NCBI GenBank assembly: GCA_001632435.1
Contig: KV424111.1
Location: 3,579-48,441 of the forward strand
DNA from: Calocera cornea HHB12733
Taxonomy: Eukaryota > Basidiomycota > Dacrymycetes > Dacrymycetales > Dacrymycetaceae
Reading direction: 5' to 3'
Length of the DNA: 44,863 nucleotides
Shown here: positions 19,422-31,247 of the stretch, one piece after another
How positions within the stretch are numbered: the stretch's first letter is position 1
Layout of the letters: each line of letters starts with the position of its first letter
Made by a program: the position numbers and the translations under genes
Notes under the pieces: model-generated
The model's input: the letters and a program-made list of their open reading frames with translations, nothing else
What the model was told of the DNA's origin: nothing
Databases searched by the model: none

Positions 19422-20136
19422 ATGTCGCTCACACCTACGCCCTACCTGTACGAGGCGATCACCTACCATCCTAATACGGAGGACAGGGAGGCGACGATCA
19501 AGAAGTTCGTGGATGGCATCACGCTGCAGAGCAAGAACGTGCGTGGGTTCCTGGGCGTGGCCATGGAGGGGAACAAGCAGGAGGTGCCGGGGGAGTCGGT
19601 GCGGCTGCTTGTGTGGGAGAGCGAGGAGGTGCGCTCTGGCACGTTACTTTCAGCGCATACTGGTTGACGAAGCGGTCATGTAGGCCATAACGAACTTCCA
19701 GAAATCACCCTTCTTCGGCCAGTTCCAGGAGATCTGCAAGGGCTCCACGGTCGGGACGAGCAGCATAGCGCACTACCGCTTCTTCCGCGCGCTGCCGCGC
19801 ATCCCCGCCGTGGTCGAGTGGGTCGAGATCCAGCTGAAGGCGGACGTCAAGTTCGCCGACTTCTACCACGCGTGGGACAAGGCGCTCGAGGGCGTGCGCA
19901 AGGCGCTCGGGTGCACGGGCATCGAGGTGGGGCAGCAGGTCGAGGACCCGAGCAGGTCGCTCCAGGTCCAGGGATGGGAGAGCATGGAGAACCATATCAC
20001 GGACTTTAAGAAGCTCGAGGGGTTCGCGCAGCTTATGGACGGCCTGACGGACGTCGTGAACGTGTATGTTGAGGGCGGGTGGAAGGGCTGCACCGCCGCG
20101 CATGTGCTGACGACGCTACCGGGGTACGGCGCGTGA
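19422..20136 (+). CDS. ABM-fold (dimeric alpha/beta barrel) protein, copy B
   Basis: Exons 19422-19628 and 19684-20136 encode 219 residues, a tandem paralogue of copy A with the intron at the same codon position. Shared blocks include YEAITYHPN, EATIKKFV, EVPGESVRL, GSTVG, HYRFF, GCTGIEVGQQVEDP, GWKGC and the terminal G-Y/H-GA. The copy B intron is 55 nt and is not a multiple of three, which confirms splicing. The two halves again look like duplicated ABM modules. No signal peptide is present. The pair arose by local duplication; conservation is highest in the C-terminal half, which may carry the functional pocket. Substrate unknown. Confidence 0.8.
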
Positions 20137-21122
20137 GCCGGTATGAGCGAGATGCGGATATAGAGAAGACAGGAATGAAAGAGTGTGTATTGGTTTGTGG
20201 GCGCTAGCAATAGGAGGCCGTCGGTCATATCAATGACAATGGTCGCCAGAGGGTGGGATCGGTCCTGCGCTAGGCGGACAATCTATAGCAGGAGTTCATA
20301 TCCCGCCGGAGCCGACCTGACAGATCGCGTAGGGCAGGCGCTGTCAAGCTAGGACAGAGTCAAGCGAGGGACGGTCGAGCGCCGTGTCATGTCATCAGGC
20401 CTCGTTCCAAATAAGCAGGAATGCAGCCCGAGAAGCCGCGAGCGCGGCGGTGATTATTTAATTATGTGATGGGCTGGCGGGGATTAGGTTGCCGATGGGG
20501 ACGGGAGACCCTATGGACGCGACATTGCGACAATCATCATGGTGGGCGGAGACGGGCTGTGGCGGAGCGGAGCGTGAGCCGGATAAGGCGATGGAGGATA
20601 CTTAGACTCGGTATGCGCAGGGGATGGGATAGGAGCTGGCGCTTATTTCGCGTAGGGGGAATGTGGCCAACCTTGTGTGCGTCCACGCGACCTGGGTGAG
20701 GCCACGGGTGCCCAAGCATGGCCCGGGTGTGCTGTGTCCCCTTGGGACGTCTGCCGTGGAGAGAGGAAGAGTGGCCAAGGCGTTGAGATTGTCTCATGCT
20801 GGCGCAGATAGAGGATGTGGCGCATGGTGGGGAGAGGACAGGCCAGTGCGGCAATGATATGATGATGGCCCCTGAAATGGGGGTTATGGACAGTGCAGTG
20901 CCAGAGAAGGGAGGCATCGAACACGCGTCGGGATCAATTGGCTGGCACAAGTTTGACATGCTGGGTAACACACAACCAGCGACACCGTGACCCTCACCCG
21001 CCCAGCCCCGGTCCCCGTCGCCCCCCTCGACGCCTGGCAACGACCGCTGACCGCAACCCCTCCCCTTTCACGACGACGACCATCATCCCCGCACGCCCTC
21101 AGCCACGCTTTGACAGCTCGCA
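20137..21122. other. Intergenic region ABM-B / BEM1, no gene seen
   Basis: In these 986 bp I find no reading frame with conserved features, no RNA gene and no clear repeat. The last about 120 bp are C-rich and probably form the BEM1 leader. Confidence 0.5.
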
Positions 21123-23183
21123 ATGAAGGCACTTCGACGCTCCCTGAACAAGGAGTCCTCACACACCTCCCAGCGCGCTCCCCCGCCCATATCCCGCCCG
21201 TCACAGACCTCCGCCCCGCCCCAGAAGGTCATCCGCGCACTCGCAAACTACCGCTCCAACGCCCCGCAGGAACTCTCATTCAACAAGGGCGACTTCTTTT
21301 ACGTGAAAGATGAGATGGAGGGGTCCGGCTGGTACGAGGCACACAATCCCTTGACTGGCGCAAGAGGGTTGGTGCCCGTCGAGTACTTTGAGACGTTTGG
21401 CAAGGGAGGGTGAGTCCATACCAGGCGTTGCAACTTGGGGATGTGGCGGCCACTCTGAGGTATCATCCTCCTGATGGTCGCGTTCCCAACGTTGCGGCGC
21501 CGTGCTTTATCGCAACGGTGAGCGTGTCTGACTCTTTCCAGTGCCCGAACGTCCATCGCCGCTGGTCCGCAGCACCTCAGCCAGTTCCCCTCCAACCTCA
21601 ACTCGCCCGTCTCCCCGCCCCTCTCCAGCATCTCCTCCGGACCCGCCAAGCCCGGCAAAGGCGCTTTCTACGCGGTGGTACAATACGACTTCGAGGCCGA
21701 GCGTGCGGACGAGCTGGACTGCAAAGCCGGCGAGTCGATCCTCGTCATCGCACAGTCGAACCGCGAATGGTTCGTCGCGAAGCCGATCGGCCGGCTGGGC
21801 GGGGCGGGCCTCATTCCAGTCAGCTTCGTCGAGATACGGGACCCCTCGACGGACCAGGCGATCCCGAACGTCGAGGAGCTTATTGACCGGGGCGAGATTC
21901 CCAAGGTCGAGGAGTGGAAGCAGAAGGCCGCGCAGTACAAGGCGGCGACGATCCCGCTGGGCAAGTTCGACCTGCCCCAGGACTCGGCAGGCGTCGTCAA
22001 CTCCCCGTACGCTCCGAGCACCCCGGGTCAGTACCCCTTCCCCACCGAGAGCACGGAGGCGTCGACTAGCAACCCCTCGCTCTCCTTCAGTCAGAGACAC
22101 GACCTGCCCCCGCTTCCCGAGGACCAGAGCACATCCATCTTGTACCGATTACCACCCGGCATCCCCGTCGTCGCGGAAGTGGCCGCCTTCCACCAGGAGC
22201 ACGAGGAGTGCTACTTCAAGATCCCCGCACTGTGGCAGCCCGACGCGGACGGCGAGCCGTCCGTGCCGCCGGCTATACAACTGACGCTGTACAGAACATA
22301 CGAAGACTTCTACAACCTGCAGATCACGCTGCTCGACCACTTCCCGGTAGAAGCTGGACGCGAGGCGCCGGAAGGCTCCACTGTCATCCCCGAACGTATA
22401 CTCCCATTCATGCCTGGCCCCGTTAGCGAAGTCACGGACATGGTTCTCGCGCAACGGCAGAGCGAGCTGGACATCTATCTGCGACAACTATGCGACCTGG
22501 CACGAACACACGAGCATATAGTACGGAGCGACGAAGCATGGACGTTCTTCAGCCTTCGCGCTGGAGATACTCAGAAGTACGCGGGCCTGTCGAACGGAGA
22601 CGAGGACTTCGACGGCGCCTTGATGGCGCTCCCGCAGCAGATGGCGAACGCGTCCCTCCAAAACCACGATTCAGGCTCAACAAGCAACAGCACGCGGGCG
22701 CGAACATCCAGTGGGCGGAGCGGGCAGAGCACAGCACCCACGTCAGCATCACCCCCTAATACAGAGGCAGACGACGGTCGCTCACGAACATCTAGTGGCG
22801 CCGGGCACGGGCGGATGAAGCCCAACACCGCCAATGGGCCGGGTGGTTACACGCCCGACTACCCGCCAGCACCCCTGTGGTCCGCCTCGCGCCTCGCGGC
22901 ATCACCACCGATATCCGCCAATGTGCCGCAGCCCGCCTATCTGAAGATCAAGGTTTTCAATGCGCAGACGGACGACATCGTGGCTATTCGGGTCCACCCG
23001 CGCGTCACGTTCGGAGAGCTCATGCAGAAGATTCGGGATCGCGTGGGCGACGTGTCCCGTGTACGATACCGGGGGAGCAAATACAAGCCTGGCACGGGCG
23101 ATCTGGGCACTATTCTAGACAGCGACGAACATATGGTCGAGTGGTTCGTCTCGGGCGAGAGATTGATACTGTACGCTGAATAA
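21123..23183 (+). CDS. BEM1: Polarity scaffold Bem1/Scd2 (SH3-SH3-PX-PB1)
   Basis: Exons 21123-21409 and 21542-23183 encode 642 residues. The domain order is that of Bem1: SH3-1 at about 37-93 (VIRALANYRSNAPQELSF to GLVPVEYFE), SH3-2 at about 137-197 (FYAVVQYDFEAERADELD to GLIPVSFVEI), PX at about 305-435 (LTLYRTYEDFYNLQITLL, RILPFMPGPV), and a C-terminal PB1 at about 560-642 (LKIKVFNAQTDDIVAIRV, LDSDEHMVEWFVSGERLILY). The linker between PX and PB1 is Ser/Thr-rich. Bem1 holds Cdc42, its exchange factor Cdc24 (through PB1) and a PAK kinase together at sites of polarised growth, with PX binding phosphoinositides. The intron falls just after SH3-1. In Agaricomycetes it should act in hyphal tip growth. 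No anomalies seen. Confidence 0.93.
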
Positions 23184-23959
23184 TTGGGTTCCTTCCTGCC
23201 TTCTTGTGGCCTTCCCATCAGGCGGGCTTTTCCGGTCCTCTGACCCCTTTCCTAATACGTTGTTGTTCTCCTCTCTTCTCTCGCTTCGCTATGTTCCTGT
23301 AATATTTTGGTACCACCATATCTGTTTGGGAAATGAATTGCCAAATGTAGCGGACAGGCAAACAACAGTGGGAGCCATGCCAGCGCAGCCTGAGATCCCA
23401 GGCGCGGGCGCGGGCGGCATGCGCCAAGCGGGGCCTGAATGCGTCCGGCACGTGGTGCATGTGGACGCCACGAGGTTGACGGGCAACAAAGGACACTTCT
23501 TTGCCCGCCATTCCCCTTGCACGGTGGCAGCCTATCCTCAACGGCCCTATCCCGGCAACCAAGCATAGGCCAATCACGCCTTGTCAACCACCGACCTCTG
23601 CCAGAGCTGCTGTGCCGCCAGCCATTCTCCACCACCGGGCCTTCTCCGCTAAGGGCCGCCACCCGTTGGCGCGCCGACCCACGCTCGCCTTTTGTTCCTC
23701 TGCTCGCAGATCACGCCCATATCGATCTTCCGGAAGACCCTAACAGCTTCAAACAAAGTCGACCCCCCGTCGCGACGGCTGCCTGGCCCCTGGGCCCCCT
23801 CTTTACTGGCCCTCGTCTGGCGAATACTGCTCTTAATCTCTCCTTCCCGTCCCTTTCCCTGCCCATCCTCATCGTCGCTGGCTCCTTAGCTCCCTCTCTT
23901 CTCCCCACGCCGGCTCATTCTATCGCTCTCAGGCTGCTCTCTCTGGTCACTGCACCGCC
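23184..23959. other. Intergenic region BEM1 / PKA-R, no gene seen
   Basis: These 776 bp were searched in all frames for a missing dimerization/docking exon of the downstream PKA regulatory subunit; none was found. The part nearest the ATG is rich in CT and looks like a leader. Confidence 0.5.
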
Positions 23960-25184
23960 ATGGCTGTCCCCCGCTCGTCTACTAGAGGCATTCCCTCGCT
24001 CGGCCAGTCGCCCTTCAATTCCTCGGTCACAGCGCGCTTGATGCAAGCTGAGATAGCTGCCCGCCGCCCGTTCCCGCCCCCCTCGCCTAGCTCCCTAAAG
24101 TCGTTCGGGATTCCCACTCCTTATGGCTTCGAGGGCGCTCGTCGCGGCTCCGTCTCCGCCGAATCGATCACGCTCAAGGAGGGAATCAATCGCCCCGACC
24201 TGCCGTTCTACGAGAAGACGCCCGAGCAGCTCGCTCGCATCAAGACCGCTGTCCTTACCCATTTCCTCTTCAAGAACCTCGACCCGGACGAAGAAGCTCT
24301 GGTCGTTGGCGCCTTCAAAGAAGTGGAAGCGGAGAATGGACATGTCATCATCAAGCAGGGTGACCCTGGCGACTTCTGCTACGTCATCGAGACGGGGGAA
24401 TGTCATATCTACATCGTGGATTTCGATGAAGAGAAGGAGGATACACTCGCAGCACAGGGAGAGCCCGACATCGACGACACGATTGAGAAAACACGCTACG
24501 GAACGTGTGTTACGATTGCCAAACCAGGCGATATCGTCGGAGAACTCGCTCTGATGTACAACGCACCTCGTGCTGCCACTGTGGTTGCTGTCGAGCACTG
24601 CGTCCTCTGGGCACTGGATCGGCTCACCTTCCGCACGATTCTCCTCGAAACGACCACGAAGAAGCGGAGGATGCACGAGCAGTTCCTCGCGTCGGTGCCG
24701 ATATTCAAGGGCCTCAGCCAGTACGAGAGATTCAGGATCGCCGACGCCCTCGAGGTCGTTACCGTCGACAAGGGAAAATACGTCTTCAAGCAGGGAGATA
24801 TGGGCGATCGCTTCTACATCATCGAAAGTGGCAAGGCTGCAGTGGAGAAGACCTTCACCGATGAGAATGGCAACGCGGAAACGCATACTGTCGCCCTGTT
24901 AGGCAAAGGAGACTTCTTCGGAGGTATGTACTCATTGCTTGCGGCAAAGTTGGTGACTGATGACGACGCTCTTGACAGAACTCGCCCTGCTTAAGGACCA
25001 GCCCCGCGCCGCGAGCGTCCTCGCCGCTCCCAATCCCCGCACTCGCGGCAGTGAAGCCCTTCGACTGGTTTCGGTGTCGCGCGATGCTTTCGTGCGTCTC
25101 ATGGGCCCCGCGGAGAACCTTATTCGCGACCAGCAATACAGCGATGCCCCGATCAAGCTTCGCGATGACTTTACTGTAGGATAG
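23960..25184 (+). CDS. cAMP-dependent protein kinase regulatory subunit
   Basis: Exons 23960-24923 and 24979-25184 encode 389 residues. The pseudosubstrate/autophosphorylation site is RRGSVSAE with Ser64. Two cyclic-nucleotide-binding domains follow: domain A (about 100-225) with the phosphate-binding cassette VGELALMYNAPRAATV, and domain B (about 226-370) with FFGELALLKDQPRAASV, where the intron splits the Gly-Glu junction. Conserved Glu and Arg of both cassettes are present, so cAMP binding should be intact. In its cAMP-free form the subunit inhibits the PKA catalytic subunit. The N-terminus before the inhibitor site is short and Ser/Pro-rich, and the helical dimerization/docking domain usual in Bcy1-type proteins is not visible in it or upstream. 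The ATG has a strong context (CCGCCATGGC). Possibly a divergent paralogue of the main regulatory subunit. Confidence 0.9.
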
Positions 25185-25590
25185 TGGCTGTCAGCCACGG
25201 GGCTGGCTGGTTCATAACAATGCCTGTTGGGTTTCGAGTGATTCTGTAGCGTACCCTGTGTATCACTGTACTACCAATACATGATAACTACGACCAAGTT
25301 CTCCTTTGTCCGTCAATCTAGAGAATAAAGGCCTTACAACATGCAGTGCAACTGGGCGATGAAAGGCCAGAAGAGGGGTTGCTTATGGCGCTGGAATGTT
25401 CGGAAAAAGCTCCGTAGGGAGCGGGAACAAATCGCGTCTGGCTGGTCAGAGACACCTCAATTGGGCCACTCTTCATCAAAGCAGGCTTGCCGCTGCACGT
25501 CCGGCTCATCTCCTCGCTCCTTCGATTATACTCCTTATTCCGTTCTCGAGCTTTTCACCACGCTGGAACATCTACCCACCTTCGTTCGCC
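25185..25590. other. Intergenic region PKA-R / NOT3
   Basis: This 406-bp region contains an AATAAA at 25324-25329, 140 nt after the PKA-R stop, and the NOT3 promoter. Nothing else is seen. Confidence 0.45.
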
Positions 25591-28239
25591 ATGGCAGCTC
25601 GAAAGTTGCAATGTACGCCGCTCCGTCAATATTTCGCATAGGGAGCCTATGAGCTAACCCGCTACATGCTACTTCTAGCCGAAATAGACCGTACTCTAAA
25701 ACGAGTAGCGGAAGGCGTCGAACTGTTCGAAGGTGTCTACGAGAAGATGCAATCCTCGACAAGTCAGACACAGAAAGAGAAGCAAGAAGGTGAACTCAAG
25801 CAGCACATCAAGAAGCTTCAGCGTCTACGAGACCAGATCAAGACGTGGCTAGCAAGCAATGAGATCAAGGACAAGTCGGCATTGCTTGAGAACCGAAAGC
25901 TGATCGAGACGGTGAGCACCAGCTCGTCTGTGAACGCGTCACTGCGAGCAATGGAGACTCGGCCGTGGTGACGCGTTCTGCTCGGAGCTCAGGATCTCAC
26001 GCTGTATTCCAGCAAATGGAGCGATTCAAAGCGTGCGAGAAGGAGATGAAGACGAAAGCGTTCTCGAAAGAGGGTCTGAGTGCGGCACAGAAGCTCGATC
26101 CGCGAGAAAGGGAGAAGGTTGAGACATCAAATTGGCTATCAGGCATGGTCGAAGATCTCCAGCGACAAATCGAGCAGACCGAGGCGGAGATTGAGCTACT
26201 ATCAGGCGGTACGAAGAAGAAGAAGAACGCGGGAGATGACAGGCAGAGAGAGCTGGAGGACCTCAACACTCGGAGACAGTGGCATCTGGGCCGTATGGAG
26301 ATCGTTCTACGGTTACTAGAGAACGGGACACTCGCGCCAGATAAGGTTGTCGGGCTGAAGGAGGACATCCAATATTTCGTGCAGAGCAATACGGTACGCT
26401 GGATTAGTCGTCTCACTCGCTACTGTGTCTCATTCGTTTGTAGGAGGAGGACTTCGAAGAGGACGATGGCATCTACGACGATCTGAATCTGCACGAAGAG
26501 GAGGAGAAGCTCGGCTTAGCACCAGAGGACATGCAGAGTAGTCACGACACCGAATCCATGGCGGACGGTGAGTCACATTCGTCAAGATGATGTCGTTCCT
26601 AATCTAAACGCGTTGTGTTGTAGACCTCATCCCGCAACAAAGGACACCCATCCGGGATAATGGCCTCACTCGAAAGACAACGCACGACGAGGAGTCCTCT
26701 ACAAGCAGCAATAAGAAGGAGGAGGCGAGCCCCACAACGAAGAAGGGTATCGCATTACGTCGTATGACCCTTGAGAAGCCGGAAGCACCCAAGTTACCAC
26801 CAGCACCAAATTTTGCAGCGCAACCCATGTCAGCGGCTGTCAAGTCTGGGGTACCAACACCTCCCGTACCCAAACCGTCGATACCTCCACTACCGCCGAT
26901 ACGATATTCTGCGGCTGTGGCAGCGTCAGTTCCGCCAGCGACACCAGCGAGTGCAGCGCCTTCCGCGTCATCCTCATTACCTGCAGCACCACCAGCGCCA
27001 TCCAAGGGCACGGAGCCCTCAGAGACATCCGAACCTGCACCGGCATTACCTCCGTCACCAAGCCTCACGCAGCCATCGCTCTCCGCGCCTAGCCCAGTGC
27101 CGTCATCAATACCGCCGAGCCAACTTTCAAGAGCGACACCACCGCCAATGAGCAATGCATCATATCTATCGTCACCAGTGAGCATGCAGGCAGGGCTATC
27201 ACCTGTGCAACAGATGCGGGACGTGGATGGAGCAACCGATTCTCCATGTATGTGTGCGCCCTTACCATGCTGAGTTCGTGTGTTAACACGTGCCCTAGCT
27301 TCAGCTCCTTCCCAAGTACCCGCATCTGCACCATCACCTGCACAAGCGAATGGCGTACGTAACCTATACAATACCCATTCATTACTCGATGCTGACATTG
27401 GATTAGCCGTCTCCGCTTTCGGCCATCAATGGTGTATCCGCCTCGAGCCTGCCTGCAGGAAATGCACCCGCAGTGTCGCCTGCACCGGCATCATCTGCTG
27501 CCCCTCAATTGCCGCTGCCCATACCGTCGGGCCGTTCGTCACCAAGGCCACCAAGTGTGCAGCCACAGTTTGGTATGGGCATCAAGGCCGAAGACGCCAT
27601 CTCCAGGCAGGCACCTGTCAGCAGGCCGACCTCGGCGGCGGCACCGCAAGCGCCACCTGCAAGGACGACCTCAGCAGCGAGCTCCCGCTATCCTGCATCC
27701 CTGTCAGACCTTGTGTCGTCGTTTGAGGCAGCGAAGCAGAAGTGTACGTCTGTCGTCTGTCATATCTCATTCCTGCCTCACACCGTATGCTAGCACTCCG
27801 CCGTATGGCTAACCCGGACCAGGTTACACGAGTCCTCGATCACGGCTATGTATCCATGCCGCAACCGAAGGACTCCGAGAGGCCATCTTACTACAAGCCT
27901 CGCAACCCGTTCCGGACGCCAGAGTACTATCCCCAGAACCCGCCCCCGGTTCTGAGCGATCCGCGCATCTATGCCCAAGCAGACGTGGAGACTCTCTTCT
28001 TCGCGTTCTACTACAAGCCGGGTACCTACCAGCAGTATCTGGCGGCACAAGAGCTGAAGCGTCAATCGTGGCGCTTCCACAAGCAGTATCTGACATGGTT
28101 CCAGCGGCATCAGGAGCCTCAAGCAATCACGGACGAGTACGAGCAGGGCGTCTACGTCTACTTCGACTGGGAGAACTCCTGGTGTCAGAGGAAGAAGAGC
28201 GATTTCCGGTTCGAATACCGTTATCTGTCGGATGATTAG
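25591..28239 (+). CDS. NOT3: CCR4-NOT subunit Not3/Not5
   Basis: Eight exons (25591-25612, 25679-25911, 26013-26393, 26444-26567, 26624-27247, 27299-27354, 27407-27743, 27794-28239) encode 740 residues. The N-terminal Not3 coiled-coil domain starts [18 protein letters not shown] and runs to about residue 212 ([17 protein letters not shown], then [18 protein letters not shown]). A Pro/Ser/Ala-rich linker fills the middle. The NOT box is in the last exon ([60 protein letters not shown]). Not3/5 joins Not2 on the Not1 scaffold and couples deadenylation and codon-dependent mRNA decay. The first coding exon is only 22 nt, and the 56-nt sixth exon is also small. One gene usually serves both Not3 and Not5 in this group. 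All phases agree. Confidence 0.93.
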
Positions 28240-28447
28240 GCGACCATCGTTGGACTACTAGCATCTTCTCGCGCACTCCGTCTCTTCGCTCTCCCATAGG
28301 TGTCCATGGCGGCGAGCCTGATGTATTGTAGCATATTCAGAGTAAGACCACAATCCATTGCATCTTTGACGTTTCTTGCATCCTTTGCGCGAACGAACGT
28401 GAGGCATTATGCGGTTATATTGGTAGTATATGCACGCGTGACACTAA

Positions 28448-29160
28448 TCACTCTAGAGTGATCGTAGCACCGAGATCGGTGAAGGTTTTCTTCAGCTTCT
28501 CTGCCTCCTCCTTGGGCACACCCTCCTTGATCATTTTTGGTGCCGACTCGACGAACTTCTTTGCCTAAACAGGCGTGAGAATTTGGACCAGATGAGTGGT
28601 GACGCGGACGCACCTCAACCAAGTTCATGTTAGGCACAAGGGCCTTGATCTCCTTTATGACCTTTGCCTTGGTCGCCGGGTCAAACGCTTCCAGCTTGAC
28701 GTTGAATATGGTCTTCTCCTTCGGCTTCTCCTCTTCTAGTGGCTCAGCAGCAGCAGCGGGTGCCGCTGGACCCGCAGCCGCCGCTGGCATGGCGATTTCC
28801 TGGATATTTAGCCGTGTCTAGTGGAGCGAATTAGAAGGCGCGCTATTGATAGAGCCCAGCAGGGCGCACCTTGAGCTGGCTGACGAGGTCTGCCGCCTCG
28901 AGCAGCGTCAATGCTGCGATGTCATCTACTATCCTCTGGACCTTTGAGCTGCCTGCGTTGAGCACGGGCGGTGGAGGGGCGGTGGACGTGGACGGGGTGG
29001 GCGCGGCGGTTGCCATGCATCGGACGAGCGGCAATCTCCGGCTAGGGCAAGAGACCAATGTAAAATTAGAGGGGGTTGCAATAGGTAGATGACGCGTGAT
29101 CGCGCACCTTGCATATCTGGATGAGGCCGATGCTATTGAGCGTGCAGCGCGCGAGTGCAT
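28448..29160 (-). CDS. MRPL12: Mitochondrial ribosomal protein bL12m
   Basis: Exons 29160-29108, 29041-28870, 28817-28614 and 28564-28448 encode 181 residues. The N-terminus (MHSRAARSIASASSRYA) is rich in Arg and Ser with no acidic residues, as in mitochondrial targeting peptides. The L7/L12 N-terminal oligomerisation helix is VQRIVDDIAALTLLEAADLV. An Ala/Pro hinge follows (AAAAGPAAPAAAAEP). The C-terminal factor-binding domain is KTIFNVKLEAFDPATKAKVI and AKKFVESAPKMIKEGVPKEE, ending TDLGATITLE. bL12 recruits translation GTPases to the mitoribosome stalk. The end lies 208 bp from the NOT3 stop (convergent), and the start is divergent to the cyclin gene. Confidence 0.94.
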
Positions 29161-29498
29161 GGCGGCAAAAGGCGAGGACGCTGTTGGCCAAGGGATGGGG
29201 ACGGGGCGGACCTGTCCGTGTCAAAGGAAGAAACGTGTGTCCGCTCGTTGTGCAACGGCATGAGAAGGCGATGACGCGGAGGCAAATTCGGGAGGGAAGA
29301 ACGAGCCACCCACGCCCCTCCTCGACACGATCGAGCTGGACCGGCCTCTTTTCGCTCTTTCTCTTTCTCCCTTCTCCTCCTCCTCTCCCCTTTGCTCCCA
29401 TCAAGCCTCATCTGCCCTCTACATCGCCATCAAAAGTGCTCACTGTCGACTACCACCACGCCAACCACTGACCACCATCCCCCTAACCAATCCACCGA
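29161..29498. promoter_or_regulatory. Divergent promoter region bL12m / cyclin
   Basis: 338 bp between two outward-facing starts. It includes a pyrimidine-rich tract (about 29343-29400) close to the cyclin start, common near fungal transcription starts. Confidence 0.5.
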
Positions 29499-31005
29499 AT
29501 GCTATCCACCGCCACAACCCAGACTCACTTCGCTTCTCCCTTCACTCCGTCGTCGTATCATTACTACTTCCCGCCATCCTCCTCCTCCAGGCAACCAAAA
29601 TCCCCAGATCAATCAGATCACAGCCCAAGAGAACCCTCGAAGACTCCCATGACAAGGACGCGCTCTCAAGTAAAGCGCCAGACATCGAGCTCGGGCGCGT
29701 CCTCGTCCAACCGCGTCGCCAGAGCCCAACGCACCGCGGATGCCCCCCTGCCGACCCCTGCCAACTCACAGTCTCAGTCGCACTCTCATCCGAGCCACCC
29801 AATCGCGCCTGCAGAGGCTATTCGCATGAGCGAGGACGCGGCCGCTCGGCTACCTCAACCGCGCACTGCCTCCCAGGCGTCGTCTTCCAGCACACCCCCG
29901 CCTACCTCAGAGTGTCCACATCTGGACATCGCTACGTTTCCATCTGTCGACCTCATGAAACTCCTCGCCGCCCTCCTCAGCCAGATATCGACAGCGAATG
30001 ATGCTCTCCGCGCGTCCTCCCCGTTCCCCTCTCCGCCCTCCTCCCGCTCCCCTCCTATTTCCCGCACACCGCGACACGCTCCAGGCTCATCCCCCGTGCC
30101 ATCATCTCCCTCGCATCTCCGATCCAGGTCTACTCCTCAGATTGTCTCGCCCAACCCGCAGTTGGCAACCCATAACGATGCTTGGCAGCTAAGCAGTGCT
30201 GCGCGTCAGTCGCTGAGCCCGTCGTCGCTTCTCGCATTTCACGCGCGTAATGTACCCGCGATCACGATTGAAGCGTACCTCCTGCGGATACTCAAGTACT
30301 GTCCTGCGCCAAACGACGTATTTCTTTCACTGCTTGTCTATTTCGATCGCATGAGCAAGCTCGCGCTCGACTCGACCGGCAAGGGGTTCGCGATCGACAG
30401 CTACAACGTGCATAGGCTGATCATCGCTGGCGTCACCGTCGCGAGCAAGTTCTGGAGCGACGTCTTCTACACAAACTCTCGCTACGCAAAGGTGCGCATA
30501 TATTCTGCTTCGGTGACGTGGACGCGCCTAATTTGTGATCTAGGTTGGTGGCTTGCCCCAAACGGAGCTTAATTCGCTGGAGCTGCAGTTCTTGCTCCTC
30601 AACGACTTTCATCTGCATATTACTATAGAGGAGATGCAGAGCTACGGCGATCGGTTGCTGCATTACTCGACGAACCGTCAACGAATTCAGCATGCGCAGA
30701 CGCACACCTCGCTCTTTCCGCCCACCCCACCTGATGCGCTGCAGGGCCAGGAACCGAAGGAGCAAGTACGCGAGTATAATCTGGGCGAGGAGCATGCCGC
30801 GCCTATTGAGGGAGCAGAAGATGATAAGATGGACGTGGATGACGAGGATGAGGACGACCAAGATGATGAGGAAGAGGCAGAGGATGGAGATGAGACCGTG
30901 CGCTTTCACTCGTCCAGTGCGTCCGAGGCCTCGACAGCGAGAGGCACACCTGGCTACGACAGCGCGGACGGGGCGAGAAACGCCAGCGTAGAAGAAAGAC
31001 AATGA
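29499..31005 (+). CDS. PHO80/PCL-type cyclin
   Basis: Exons 29499-30491 and 30544-31005 encode 484 residues. The N-terminal about 240 residues are Ser/Pro/Thr-rich and disordered. The cyclin fold spans about 245-375: LLAFHARNVPAITIEAYLLR, then YCPAPNDVFLSLLVYFDRM, then FAIDSYNVHRLIIAGVTVAS, KFWSDVFYTNSRYAK and VGGLPQTELNSLELQFLLLN. The intron lies between SRYAK and VGGLP. The C-terminal tail is strongly acidic (DVDDEDEDDQDDEEEAED). These motifs match Pho80-like cyclins that bind Pho85-type CDKs and act in phosphate sensing, nutrient signalling or polarity. Which of these applies cannot be told. An internal ATG at 29650 would remove the first 50 low-complexity residues. Confidence 0.9.
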
Positions 31006-31247
31006 CGGACGCTCAACCCCTAATGGTACATTATCCCGGCGGGCATCGCTTGATGCGGGCTCCGTAGTGTTTCTCCGCATGTGTTTTCGTTTCCCCGCTC
31101 TGTTTCTCCGATTCTGGGCCCTGAGTGTTCCCTTTTTGCTCACCGCATGCATGTACAGCACGCATCCCCCTCCGCACATGATACGTAGGTTTTGAAAAAA
31201 CAGAATCGCCTAGATTCATGCTATAGTGCTAATTCTATGTTCTGTCG

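Noticed and set aside
26604..27398. 264-codon antisense frame over the NOT3 linker
   Set aside because: It reflects the Pro/Ala/Ser-rich codons of the NOT3 linker read backwards; Gly/Ala/Asp-rich with no domain.
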